Positions 19,209 to 27,477 of a DNA stretch of 64,000 nt are shown here, piece by piece (position 1 is the first letter of the stretch; every line of letters begins with the position of its first letter). This DNA is from Pseudolabrys sp. FHR47 (GTDB lineage Bacteria > Pseudomonadota > Alphaproteobacteria > Rhizobiales > Xanthobacteraceae), in contig NZ_CP039740.1 of assembly GCF_005153485.1 (NCBI RefSeq), positions 4,095,001-4,159,000 on the forward strand. Direction: 5' to 3'. The translations under genes were made by a program, and so were the position numbers. The notes beneath the pieces were generated by a model. The model was not told where the DNA came from and ran no database searches. It was given only the letters and a program-made list of their open reading frames with translations.

Positions 19209-19524
19209 GGCATTTCCCCTCTGTTGAACCGGTCCGCCGACCCGAGGGATTTCAGCCGTGATTGGCCGTTGTTGTTATCCGACTGCTACTTCCGAGTGCG
19301 CATTCCCATTCCGCATTTCATATTCTTGTATTGGGTCTCGTATTGGGCATTCCGACTTCCACAGTCCCCTCACGAGCCGGCGCGGCACCGGCGATCTTAG
19401 GACTTTCCCGGAAAAGCGAAAGCCGAAGAATTGTTTGCAGTGCGGCAGGCAATTGCCGAGACGGCTGGCCAAACGCCCAGGCTCGCGCCATAAGCGCGCC
19501 GGCTCATTGACTGGCGAAAGACAA
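19209..19524. other. Intergenic region with a short tandem repeat
   Basis: A 316-bp divergent spacer between the TRAP receptor and the spermidine-synthase-like gene. Its GC content is visibly lower than its surroundings at 19260-19370. A 12-bp unit TCTYGTATTGGG occurs twice in tandem (19324-19335 and 19336-19347), a candidate protein-binding site. In-frame sequence upstream of 19525 is not conserved-looking and is taken as non-coding. Confidence 0.45.
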
Positions 19525-20202
19525 ATGCTCCCCTGGAAAGTACTCGATACCGCACCCGTTCCCGGCGGCCGGAAAGAACTGCGCCTTAAACAGCGCGGCA
19601 AGGAATTCGTCATCATGCTCGACAAGCAGGAGCTGATGAGCAGCTACCTGAGCGTCACGGAGAAGGCGCTCGCGACCTTCGGCTGCGACGGCATCAAGAC
19701 GCGCGAGAAACCGCGCGTGCTGATTGGCGGCCTCGGTATGGGTTATACGCTGCAGGCGACATTGAAGGTGCTCGGCGACAAGGCCGAGATCCTCGTCGCC
19801 GAATTGGTACCGGCGGTTGTCAAATGGGCGCGCGGGCCGCTGGCGCACCTTATCAACGGCAGCCTCGACGATCCGCGCGTCGCCGTTCACGAGATCGATG
19901 TCGGCGAACTGATCCGCGGCAAAAAGTCGGCCTATGACGCCATCCTGCTCGATGTCGATAACGGCCCCGACGGGCTGACCCGCAGCGCCAATGACGCGCT
20001 CTACGACACGGCCGGCCTCGCCGCCGCGCATCAGGCCTTGCGCAAGGGCGGCGTGCTGGCGGTGTGGTCGTCCACGCCCGACGCGAAATTCACGGCGCGG
20101 CTGAAAAAGGCCGGCTTCGCGGTCAAGGAATTCCCCTTGCGCGCCAACGGCCCGCATGGTGGCGCCAAGCACTTCATCTGGACGGCAACGCGAACGGCGT
20201 AA
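19525..20202 (+). CDS. Spermidine-synthase-like methyltransferase-fold protein
   Basis: A 225-residue Rossmann-fold protein of the spermine/spermidine synthase superfamily. The nucleotide-binding loop is LIGGLGMGYTLQATL (about 71-85), followed by an acidic strand (LVAELVPAVVKWARG) and the DAILLDVDNGPDG segment that carries the catalytic aspartate region. It is shorter than true SpeE (about 290 residues) and lacks its N-terminal beta domain, so the aminopropyl-transfer function is uncertain. The start at ATG 19525 gives a compact domain. Confidence 0.75.
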   Translation: MLPWKVLDTAPVPGGRKELRLKQRGKEFVIMLDKQELMSSYLSVTEKALATFGCDGIKTREKPRVLIGGLGMGYTLQATLKVLGDKAEILVAELVPAVVKWARGPLAHLINGSLDDPRVAVHEIDVGELIRGKKSAYDAILLDVDNGPDGLTRSANDALYDTAGLAAAHQALRKGGVLAVWSSTPDAKFTARLKKAGFAVKEFPLRANGPHGGAKHFIWTATRTA

Positions 20203-20208
20203 CGTTAC

Positions 20209-20445
20209 TCAGGCCGCCAGCCAGCGCGCCACGTCTTCCTGTTTGGGCAAGCCGCCGGCATGCACGACCTTGCCGTCGATGACGATGCCCGGCGTCGAGG
20301 CGATGCCGTAGCCGGCAATCGCCGCATAGTCGGTGACCTTTTCGATCGTCACCGGCACGCCGAGTTGATCGGCTTGCGATTGCACCATCTCGGCGGTGGC
20401 GACGCAGCGCTTGCAGCCGGGGCCGAGAACCTTGACTTCTTTCAT
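20209..20445 (-). CDS. Small redox-active disulfide protein (thioredoxin-like)
   Basis: A 78-residue thioredoxin-fold protein with a CxxC site at C11/C14 (GPGCKRC) and the cis-proline loop STPGIVIDG. It matches the small redox-active disulfide family usually encoded beside UPF0718/ArsP permeases, which is the arrangement here: the permease gene ends 13 bp upstream. It may supply reducing power or hand a thiol-bound metalloid to the permease. The partnership is inferred from linkage. Confidence 0.87.
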   Translation of the reverse strand: MKEVKVLGPGCKRCVATAEMVQSQADQLGVPVTIEKVTDYAAIAGYGIASTPGIVIDGKVVHAGGLPKQEDVARWLAA

Positions 20446-20457
20446 GCGAAGCCTCCG

Positions 20458-21543
20458 TTACTGAAATAGCGCGTTGAACAGGAAGCCGACCATCAGAATG
20501 CCGGTGCCAACGACGCCGATGAACACGGCGATCAATTTGACCGACAGCACCTTGCGCAAAATGATCATCTCCGGCAGCGACAGCGCGATCACCGACATCA
20601 TGAAGGCGAGCACGGTGCCGAGCGCCGCGCCCTTGGCGAGCAGCGCCTGCACGACTGGAATGATGCCGGCGGCGTTCGAATACATCGGAATGCCGATCAC
20701 CACAGCAGCCGGCACCGACCACCAGGCATCACGCCCCATGATCTCGGCGAGCAGGCTCGACGGCACATAGCCATGAATGAAGGCGCCGACGGCAATACCG
20801 GCGATGATCCAGATCCAGACCTTGCCGACGATATCGTTGACGGCTTCGAGACCGGCCTTGATGCGATCGACCACCGTGATCTGTTCGGGAGGCAGGTCGG
20901 CGGCGCTGGCGCGCAGATTGCGCACCCATTCCTCGAGCCAACCTTCAAGATGAAAGCGGCCGATCACCCAGCCGGCGATGATGGCGACGCCGAGGCCGAA
21001 GGCGAGATAGGTGAGCGCGACTTTCCAACCGACCAGCGCGAACAACAGGCCAAGCGCGACCTCGTTGACCATCGGCGCGGCGATCAGAAACGAGAAGGTG
21101 ACGCCGAGCGGAATGCCGGCGCTGACAAAGCCGATGAACAACGGCACCGCCGAGCACGAACAGAACGGCGTAAGGATGCCGAGTCCGGCCGACAGCACAT
21201 TGCCGACGCCTTCATGTTTGCCGGCCAGCATCGCCCGTGTCTTTTCCGGCGAAAAGAAGCTGCGGACCAGACCCATGGCGAACACCACCAGCGTCAGCAG
21301 CATCAACACCTTCGGCGTGTCGTAAACAAAGAAGCTGATGGCATCGCCAAGATGGCTGGCGCGATCGATCGGCAGTTGCGCGACGACCCAGTCCGAGAAC
21401 GGGACCAGTTGGCTATAAACCAGGCCCCAAAGGATGAGCGCGGCCACGGTCGCCGCCAGCCATTTCGCGGTCGAGGGTTCGCTGGCGCGAGGCGCAACCG
21501 GCGGCGGGCTTCCCTTGCAGCAGGAGACGGTGGTGGTGCTCAT
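20458..21543 (-). CDS. ArsP/YraQ-type permease (UPF0718)
   Basis: A 361-residue integral membrane protein with two four-helix bundles of the DUF318 family. The conserved cysteine motif TPFCSCSAVPLFIGF near residue 125 is the hallmark shared with ArsP, an efflux permease for trivalent organoarsenicals. A CC pair also occurs near the N-terminus (TTVSCCKGS). The start overlaps the arsR stop (ATGA at 21543-21540). With an arsenic-type ArsR upstream and a redox protein downstream, metalloid efflux is likely; transport of other thiophilic species cannot be excluded. Confidence 0.83.
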   Translation of the reverse strand: MSTTTVSCCKGSPPPVAPRASEPSTAKWLAATVAALILWGLVYSQLVPFSDWVVAQLPIDRASHLGDAISFFVYDTPKVLMLLTLVVFAMGLVRSFFSPEKTRAMLAGKHEGVGNVLSAGLGILTPFCSCSAVPLFIGFVSAGIPLGVTFSFLIAAPMVNEVALGLLFALVGWKVALTYLAFGLGVAIIAGWVIGRFHLEGWLEEWVRNLRASAADLPPEQITVVDRIKAGLEAVNDIVGKVWIWIIAGIAVGAFIHGYVPSSLLAEIMGRDAWWSVPAAVVIGIPMYSNAAGIIPVVQALLAKGAALGTVLAFMMSVIALSLPEMIILRKVLSVKLIAVFIGVVGTGILMVGFLFNALFQ

Positions 21544-21833
21544 GCCACTTGCCTTTCCTGCTCGACCGGCAAGGCCAGCGCCGCGTCGACGAGAGCGATG
21601 ACGTCCCGCGGCAGATCGGACGCGCGGCGATAGCGCACCCACTGCGCATCGCGGCGATCGGTGACGAGACCCGCCGCCTTGATCGTCGCCATGTGGCGCG
21701 ACATGCGCGACTGGCTGGCGCCGAGCGCCTTCATGAGTTCGCAGACGCAGTGCTCGTTACCGTCCCAAATCAGCCTGAGGGCTTCGAGCCGGACCGGCTC
21801 GGCCAGCGCTGACAGAATCGTGGTCGCGTTCAT
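21540..21833 (-). CDS. ArsR family metalloregulator
   Basis: A 97-residue winged-helix repressor. The metal-sensing CVC motif in EHCVCELMKALGASQSRMSRHM overlaps the recognition helix as in As(III)/Sb(III)-responsive ArsR proteins. ATG 21833 is chosen because upstream in-frame sequence overlaps a perfect operator-like palindrome. It is first in the arsR-permease-redox protein operon and most likely autorepresses it, releasing on binding of trivalent arsenic or a related metalloid. Confidence 0.88.
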   Translation of the reverse strand: MNATTILSALAEPVRLEALRLIWDGNEHCVCELMKALGASQSRMSRHMATIKAAGLVTDRRDAQWVRYRRASDLPRDVIALVDAALALPVEQERQVA

Positions 21834-21846
21834 GGCCCTAGTCCAT

Positions 21847-21870
21847 ATTTGCTTATGCGCATAAGCGCAT
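21847..21870. promoter_or_regulatory. ArsR operator palindrome
   Basis: GCTTATGCGCATAAGC (21851-21866) is a perfect 16-bp palindrome within a longer imperfect one, and it lies 18 bp upstream of the arsR start codon. Position and symmetry fit an autoregulatory ArsR site. Binding is inferred. Confidence 0.65.
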
Positions 21871-22001
21871 ATCATGACTCCGAAGTCAATTCGCAAGGTC
21901 CTGGCGGCCGAGTTTTCCGCTCCTCCCAGCCCTTCCCTCGCCAAATCGCCACAGAGGCCCTATCTGACGAGGGACCGCCGCCTCACCGGAGCAATAACAC
22001 C

Positions 22002-23423
22002 ATGGACCCAGCCGCTTCCTCCCTGATCGACCGCGCCGGGCTCGACAAGGCCAAGGTGCGCGAACTCATCGACCGAGGCCTGGAAGGCGCCGATGACGGC
22101 GAACTGTTCCTCGAATACAAGCAGACCGAAGCGCTGGCCTTCGACAACGGTCGCCTCAAGCAGGCGACCTACGACACCACGCAAGGCTTCGGCCTGCGCG
22201 CGGTGAAGGACGAAGCCGTCGGCTACGCCCATGCGTCCGATCTCTCCGAAGGTGCGCTCAGCCGCGCCGCCGATGCCGTGCGCGCCGTGAAGGGCGGTTA
22301 CTCGGGCAAATATGCCGAGCCGCCGGGCCGCACCAACCGCAAGCTCTACGACGATGTGAACCCGCTCGGTACGCCGGCCTTCGACCAGAAGGTGAAGCTG
22401 CTCGAGACCATCGACGCCTATGCTCGCGCCAAGGACCCGCGCGTGCGTCAGGTCACCGCGTCGATCGCCGCCACCTGGCAGGTCGTCGAAATCCTGCGCG
22501 CCGATGGCGAGACCTATCGCGATATCCGCCCGCTGGTGCGTCTCAACGTCTCGGTGGTGGCCGGCGACGGCGACCGTCAGGAAACCGGCAGTTATGGCGT
22601 CGGCGGCCGCGAGGGCTATGAACGTTTCATCGAACCGTCGATGTGGCAGACCGCCGTCGACGAAGCCGTGCGTCAAGCCATGGTCAACCTCACCGCGGTC
22701 GCGGCGCCCGCCGGCGAGATGGATGTCGTGCTTGCCTCCGGCTGGCCGGGCGTGATGCTGCATGAAGCGGTCGGTCACGGCCTCGAGGGCGACTTCAATC
22801 GCAAGAAAACCTCCGCTTTCGCGGGCCTGATGGGCCAGCAGGTTGCCGCCAAGGGCGTCACCGTCATCGACGACGGCACGGTGCAACAGCGCCGCGGCTC
22901 CCTCACCATCGACGACGAAGGCACGCCGACCAACCGCACCGTGCTGATCGAGGACGGCATTCTGGTCGGTTACATGCAGGACCGCCAGAACGCGCGGCTG
23001 ATGGGCATGAAGCCGACCGGCAACGGCCGGCGTGAGTCGCACGCGCATATGCCGATGCCGCGCATGACCAACACCGCGATGCTCGCGGGCTCACATGAGC
23101 CGGCCGAGATCATCGCCTCGGTGAAGAACGGGCTCTATGCCGTGAATTTCGGCGGCGGCCAGGTCGACATCACCTCGGGCAAATACGTGTTCCAGTGCAC
23201 CGAGGCGTATCGAATCGAAAATGGCAAGATCACCGCGCCGGTCAAGGGCGCCATGCTGATCGGCAATGGCCCGACCGACCTGCACCGCATTACGATGATC
23301 GGCAATGACTTCGCGCTCGATCCGGGCATCGGCACCTGCGGCAAGAACGGCCAGGGCGTGCCGGTCGGCGTCGGCCAGCCCTCGCTGCGCATGGACAAGA
23401 TCACGGTCGGCGGCACGGCGTAA
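22002..23423 (+). CDS. tldD: TldD family metalloprotease
   Basis: A 473-residue subunit of the TldD/TldE (PmbA) protease that processes modified peptides such as microcin B17 and degrades unstructured peptides in the cytoplasm. The zinc-binding HEAVGHGLEGD lies near residue 254. ATG 22002 is chosen; the in-frame region upstream runs into the arsR promoter. The partner TldE is not in this window. Downstream, lepB begins 13 bp after the stop. Confidence 0.95.
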   Translation: MDPAASSLIDRAGLDKAKVRELIDRGLEGADDGELFLEYKQTEALAFDNGRLKQATYDTTQGFGLRAVKDEAVGYAHASDLSEGALSRAADAVRAVKGGYSGKYAEPPGRTNRKLYDDVNPLGTPAFDQKVKLLETIDAYARAKDPRVRQVTASIAATWQVVEILRADGETYRDIRPLVRLNVSVVAGDGDRQETGSYGVGGREGYERFIEPSMWQTAVDEAVRQAMVNLTAVAAPAGEMDVVLASGWPGVMLHEAVGHGLEGDFNRKKTSAFAGLMGQQVAAKGVTVIDDGTVQQRRGSLTIDDEGTPTNRTVLIEDGILVGYMQDRQNARLMGMKPTGNGRRESHAHMPMPRMTNTAMLAGSHEPAEIIASVKNGLYAVNFGGGQVDITSGKYVFQCTEAYRIENGKITAPVKGAMLIGNGPTDLHRITMIGNDFALDPGIGTCGKNGQGVPVGVGQPSLRMDKITVGGTA

Positions 23424-23436
23424 CGCGAGGCTAACG

Positions 23437-24216
23437 ATGGCGAGCGAGACTCCGATCGCGACCGAAACGCCGTCGCGCACGCGGCGCTTCTTCAAGGGCG
23501 TCATCGACATCGTCTCGATCGTGCTCGCCGTGACGGTCGCCAAGACCGCGCTTGCCGAACCGTTCTACGTGCCGTCGGGCTCGATGGAACCCACCTTGAT
23601 GATCGGCGACGAACTCCTTGCGACCAAATTCGCCTATGGCTACTCGACTGCCTCACTGCCTTCTTTCGTCGTGCTGCCTGAGAGTGAACGGCTGTTCGGC
23701 GCACTGCCCAAACGCGGCGACGTCGTTGTCTTCCGCTGGCCGGGCGACCGCTCGCAGGTCTGGGTCAAGCGCGTCATCGCTTTGCCCGGCGACCATGTGC
23801 GGCTCGAGCGCGGCATCGTTTTCATCAATGGACAAGCGGCGACACTGGTGCCTGACGGCACCGGCCAGGCCGAGAACGAAGACGGCTCGCAGGCGCCGGC
23901 CGCTCGCTATATCGAGACGCTGCCCGACGGCCGCAGACACACCGTGTTCAAACTGACCTCGTTCAATCGGTTCGACAATATGCCGGAGACCGTCGTGCCG
24001 TCCGGCCATGTCTTCGTCATGGGCGACAACCGCGACAACTCCGCCGACTCGCGCGTGCCCCTGCGCGCCGGTGGTGTCGGTATGTTGCCGACCGCCAATC
24101 TCATCGGCCGCGTCGATGCCATCGTCGGCTCATGGGACCTCGGCATGAAGAACCAGCCGGTCTGGACCTGGCCGAAGGGGCTGAGGCTGTCGCGGTTTTT
24201 TAGCGGCGTCGAGTGA
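23437..24216 (+). CDS. lepB: Signal peptidase I
   Basis: A 259-residue S26 family leader peptidase. An N-terminal membrane anchor (IDIVSIVLAVTVAKTALA) is followed by the catalytic serine S49 in VPSGSMEPTL and the general-base lysine K111 in VWVKRVIALPGD. The GDNRDNSADSR box D is near residue 197. It removes signal peptides at the periplasmic face. It follows tldD closely and may be cotranscribed. Whether this is the only LepB of the genome cannot be known from here. Confidence 0.95.
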   Translation: MASETPIATETPSRTRRFFKGVIDIVSIVLAVTVAKTALAEPFYVPSGSMEPTLMIGDELLATKFAYGYSTASLPSFVVLPESERLFGALPKRGDVVVFRWPGDRSQVWVKRVIALPGDHVRLERGIVFINGQAATLVPDGTGQAENEDGSQAPAARYIETLPDGRRHTVFKLTSFNRFDNMPETVVPSGHVFVMGDNRDNSADSRVPLRAGGVGMLPTANLIGRVDAIVGSWDLGMKNQPVWTWPKGLRLSRFFSGVE

Positions 24217-24226
24217 TATCTATCCC

Positions 24227-24266
24227 CGTCCTCGGTGTCATCACCGGGCTTGACCCGGCCAGGACG
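24227..24266. repeat. Hairpin-forming intergenic repeat remnant
   Basis: CCGGG (24244-24248) pairs with CCCGG (24254-24258) around a CTTGA loop, and an outer stem CGTCCT (24227-24232) / AGGACG (24261-24266) encloses it. It lies between convergent genes and could double as a terminator, though no T-run is evident. The wording GTCATCACCGGGCTTGACCCGG is a common style of dispersed repeat in this group of bacteria. Confidence 0.5.
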
Positions 24267-24288
24267 AGGAGTGGGCTGAGAGGCCTCT

Positions 24289-24858
24289 TCACCGCACCAC
24301 CCCCGAAATACAACACGGCTTCGGCCGCGGCCGGGTGATGCGCTCCTTCAGGAAACAGCGCGCCGATGCGCCGATATAGCCCGGCCGCACATAGGTCCAG
24401 GCCCGGCAGCGATTGTCCGCCGAGCAGGCCTCGCCACAAGCCGCGCCGGTGGCATCCGGCGGCAATTCGAAATTCCGATAGTCGCCGCCGAGGCGGTCGA
24501 TGGAAAACTCGGTCGTGCCGAGACGCGGTTCGATGACGCCGGCGCCCTTCACCCCGGAGACGCAGCAGGCATCGTCGTTGCGCGGCGGCACCTTGTTCTT
24601 GAGCCAGCAGGTCGCCGCCGCGTCGGCCGTGCGCGGATAGGAAAAGCTCCACGCCAGACAACGGCCGTCGCGTTCGCAACGCGCCGCGCAGACTTGCGGA
24701 TCACCGCTCTTGACCTCGAATTTAAAATAATCGCCGCCGCGCCGGTCGAAGCCGGACTGGGCGGACGCCGATCCGCCCATCGCCAGGGCAATGACTAACA
24801 GCGCCAGAAAAAGAGCCGCCAAGCCCGCTTTCCCGGTGGGTTCGAAGCTCAGTCGCAT
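24289..24858 (-). CDS. Secreted PAN/apple-domain protein
   Basis: A 189-residue exported protein with a signal peptide (about residues 11-34) and two tandem cysteine-rich PAN-like modules. The first carries CAARCERDGRCLAWSF and later CWLKN, CC; the second carries CGEACSADNRCRAWTYV, CFLKE and CC. The paired pattern C-x3-C-x6-C...C...CC repeats in both, showing a duplication. PAN domains bind protein or carbohydrate. The start at ATG 24858 puts the signal peptide at the N-terminus. Ligand unknown. Confidence 0.8.
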   Translation of the reverse strand: MRLSFEPTGKAGLAALFLALLVIALAMGGSASAQSGFDRRGGDYFKFEVKSGDPQVCAARCERDGRCLAWSFSYPRTADAAATCWLKNKVPPRNDDACCVSGVKGAGVIEPRLGTTEFSIDRLGGDYRNFELPPDATGAACGEACSADNRCRAWTYVRPGYIGASARCFLKERITRPRPKPCCISGVVR

Positions 24859-25108
24859 GCCAACCTGCCACTCCCGCCCCGCGCGTGAATATCGGCGGGC
24901 GCCGCCACACGTTGCCGACACCTGCACGATTTCTTGTGCAGGTGCAGCATGACAGATGCCACGGAACAAGACAAAATCCCGTCAAGACAAATGGGGGGAG
25001 GAAATTTGCCGGGGGCGCACTTGCCGCTTCGGTCCGGTCAGCCGATGAACCGTGCGCATTGCCGTATGGTCATCCGCCGTTCAGGTTCCGCGGCGTAGCC
25101 AAATCACC

Positions 25109-26767
25109 ATGATGCCGGGTCTGTATAAACGCCTCTCGAGCGCGCTGGCGTATCAGTGCGACCGGCTGGCCGCGCGTGATCGCTACGACCTAGCGTCGAT
25201 AGCGCTTTTCGCGGCGCTGATCGCACTTGTCTTTGCAACCTTCGATTCCTACGCCATCACCAACGACGAGGCCGTCCAGCAGCGCTACGGCGAGATGATC
25301 GTCGCCTACTACACCAGCGGTTTCAAAGACCGCACGCTGTTTCATTTCGTCAATCTCTACCTGTACGGCGGCCTGTTCGACGTTACCGCGGTGCTGACGC
25401 AACGCCTGCTCCCTGCGATCGAGCCCTACACCATCCGCCATATTCTGTGCGCTCTCACCGGCCTTGGCGGCATCGTTGCCGCCTGGGCCACCGCACGTCT
25501 CGTCGCCGGGCCGCGCGCGGCGGCGATCGCCGCCTTCGCGCTTGCGGTGTGCGGACCGTGGTATGGCTCGATCTTCAATCACACCAAGGACATTCCGTTC
25601 GCCGCAGCGATGATGGCGGCAACCTTCTTCCTGCTGCGCATGAGCCGCGATCTGCCGCGGCCACGCTGGAGCGATGTCATCTGGTTCGGTGTCTTCCTCG
25701 GCTGTGCGCTCGGCATCCGCGTGCTCGGCCTGCTGCTGATTGGCTATGCCGCACTCGCCATCCTCATCAGCGGGCCGCGCTGGCGCGGCAACTGGCGCAA
25801 CGCATTCGAATTCTCGGCCCGTTCGATTACGGCGCTGCTGCCGGCTTTTCTCATCGGCTACGCCATCATGCTCCTGGCATGGCCATGGTCGGCGCTATCG
25901 CCGCTCAATCCGATCCGCGGCCTCATCGACTTTGGCGCGTTTCACTATCAAATCCGTACCTTGCTCGATGGCCAGGTCTATGAGATGGCCAACGTGCCGC
26001 GCTGGTACGTACCGGCCTATCTTCTCTACAAGGTGCCGCTGATCATTCTCACCGGCGCCATCGTTGCGCTGGGCTTCATAATGTGGCCACGCGACGGCAA
26101 ATCGACGGAAGCCTTGCGCCGCCGCAATGAAACGCTGCTGTTGGTGGCGATCGGCGTCTTCCCGGTGCTGTGCCAGGTCATCGATCGAGGACCGGCATTC
26201 TGCGGGCTGCGGCACTTCCTGTTCGTGGTGCCGGTGTTTACCGCACTGGCCGGCATTGGATTCGACACGGCGCTGACACAACTGGGCGCGTTGCGGCCTT
26301 GGCTGTCGCGCGCAGCGGGGCTTGCGATCGTTGGCTGGTTGACCTGGAACACCGGGCTGCTCATCGCGCTGCATCCCTATCAGTATCTTTTCTACAACCC
26401 GCTGGTCGGCGGACTGCCGGGCGCCTCCGGGCGCTATGTGGGTGACTATTGGGTGACAATCATGCCGGAAGCGGTGACCGATCTTGAAGCCTATATCGCG
26501 AAGATCGACGCCACCGGCGACCACCCGCAACGCTATACGGTCGCGGTGTGCGGCGACCGCCTGCCTTTCGAGAAAGAAGCCAATTCGCGCCTGCAATGGG
26601 TGTCGGACTGGAGCCAGGCCGAATTCTTCATCGCGCCGACGCACATGAATTGCGACCGCGCGCTCAGCGGCAACGAGATCGTCCGGATCACCCGGCTCGG
26701 CGTGAAGATCGGCGTCGTCAAGGATCGCCGGGATTTGCTGACCACAGCGATTGCAGGTTGGCCCTGA
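25109..26767 (+). CDS. Multi-pass membrane glycosyltransferase-like protein (GT39/ArnT type)
   Basis: A 552-residue protein with about eleven hydrophobic helices and a soluble C-terminal part. The first periplasmic loop carries the acidic motif TNDEAVQQRYGE, which matches the catalytic DE site of GT-C enzymes using polyprenyl-phosphate sugars, and NHTKDIPFAA matches a second conserved loop. The last 120 residues resemble the extracytoplasmic domain of dolichyl-phosphate-mannose-type transferases. ATG 25109 is chosen, with 25112 equally possible. Target (lipid A, protein or polysaccharide) is unknown. Confidence 0.75.
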   Translation: MMPGLYKRLSSALAYQCDRLAARDRYDLASIALFAALIALVFATFDSYAITNDEAVQQRYGEMIVAYYTSGFKDRTLFHFVNLYLYGGLFDVTAVLTQRLLPAIEPYTIRHILCALTGLGGIVAAWATARLVAGPRAAAIAAFALAVCGPWYGSIFNHTKDIPFAAAMMAATFFLLRMSRDLPRPRWSDVIWFGVFLGCALGIRVLGLLLIGYAALAILISGPRWRGNWRNAFEFSARSITALLPAFLIGYAIMLLAWPWSALSPLNPIRGLIDFGAFHYQIRTLLDGQVYEMANVPRWYVPAYLLYKVPLIILTGAIVALGFIMWPRDGKSTEALRRRNETLLLVAIGVFPVLCQVIDRGPAFCGLRHFLFVVPVFTALAGIGFDTALTQLGALRPWLSRAAGLAIVGWLTWNTGLLIALHPYQYLFYNPLVGGLPGASGRYVGDYWVTIMPEAVTDLEAYIAKIDATGDHPQRYTVAVCGDRLPFEKEANSRLQWVSDWSQAEFFIAPTHMNCDRALSGNEIVRITRLGVKIGVVKDRRDLLTTAIAGWP

Positions 26768-26784
26768 GCGCTTTCCTAAAATAA

Positions 26785-26815
26785 AAGCGCCCGCCGGAGG
26801 GGCCAGCGGGCGCTT
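26785..26815. terminator. Bidirectional Rho-independent terminator
   Basis: AAGCGCCCGC (26785-26794) and GCGGGCGCTT (26806-26815) form a 10-bp stem with an 11-nt loop. The plus strand continues TTATTGA and the minus strand TTTTATTTTAG, so it can serve both the membrane protein ending at 26767 and the leftward DUF1127 gene. Confidence 0.75.
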
Positions 26816-26921
26816 ATTGATCCGGCGCGAGAGGGGAATTTCGCGTTGGTCTCGGATCGACGGCCGATGAGAGGGATCGGCCGTTTATCGGGAGCGCGCG
26901 GATTGGCGCGCTCCGTGTTTC

Positions 26922-27281
26922 TTAGATTGCCTGGCGCGCCGGCCGGTTCGTCGGCGGACGACGGAAGGCCTTGCTGTCGCCTTCCCAGGTGACGACGCGC
27001 AACCGGGCGCGATTGATCCGGCGCTCGATGGCCCGTTCCGAAAGCAACGCCGTCGGATCCGCCCATAGCGGCTCGGAGAAGGCGTCGTGCACATCCGCGC
27101 GGGTGATGCCGATGTCGGCGAGCATGCGGCCGTCGAGGCTGGCGAGCATCTGGGCGTCGCGGCGGTGGCGGATGGCGCGAGCGACGGCTTTGACCGAGAC
27201 GACCACGAGATTGAAGGCGTTACCCAGAGCGCGGGCCAGGGTACCGGCGGCAAGCGGCAAAACGGGGTATGCGGTCGTCAT
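26922..27281 (-). CDS. DUF1127 domain protein
   Basis: A 119-residue protein with a central DUF1127 segment (HRRDAQMLASLDGRMLADIGITRADV, about residues 40-64, arginine-rich at its start) flanked by less conserved ends. Many DUF1127 proteins are only 45-50 residues; this longer form has a C-terminal basic tail (RRPPTNRPARQ). Small DUF1127 proteins affect phosphate, carbon and RNA metabolism in Alphaproteobacteria. ATG 27281 is preferred because GGAG lies seven bases upstream. It diverges from a LysR gene. Confidence 0.8.
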   Translation of the reverse strand: MTTAYPVLPLAAGTLARALGNAFNLVVVSVKAVARAIRHRRDAQMLASLDGRMLADIGITRADVHDAFSEPLWADPTALLSERAIERRINRARLRVVTWEGDSKAFRRPPTNRPARQAI

Positions 27282-27386
27282 GGTCATCTCCATTTCATGC
27301 GCACGATCAAGGCGTCAATCGCCAAGATCGGGCCGGCGGGCCACCCGATTCCTTGCCGGCACGCTCAATATGCGCCTGCGGTATTG

Positions 27387-27401
27387 ATTAGTGAAACGAA
27401 T
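27387..27401. promoter_or_regulatory. LysR-type box in the DUF1127 / lysR divergent promoter
   Basis: ATTAGTGAAACGAAT has the ATT-N9-AAT form (T-N11-A core) of LysR-family operators. It lies in an AT-rich patch 77 bp before the LysR start, between divergent genes. A looser GATTA/TAATC pair (27386-27390, 27407-27411) frames it. Binding is inferred. Confidence 0.5.
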
Positions 27402-27477
27402 GTTTTTAATCTGACCAATCAGGAATGATGATATCGCGGCCGACCGGCCAAAAGCCCGGATTTGTCAGGAGTTGCCC

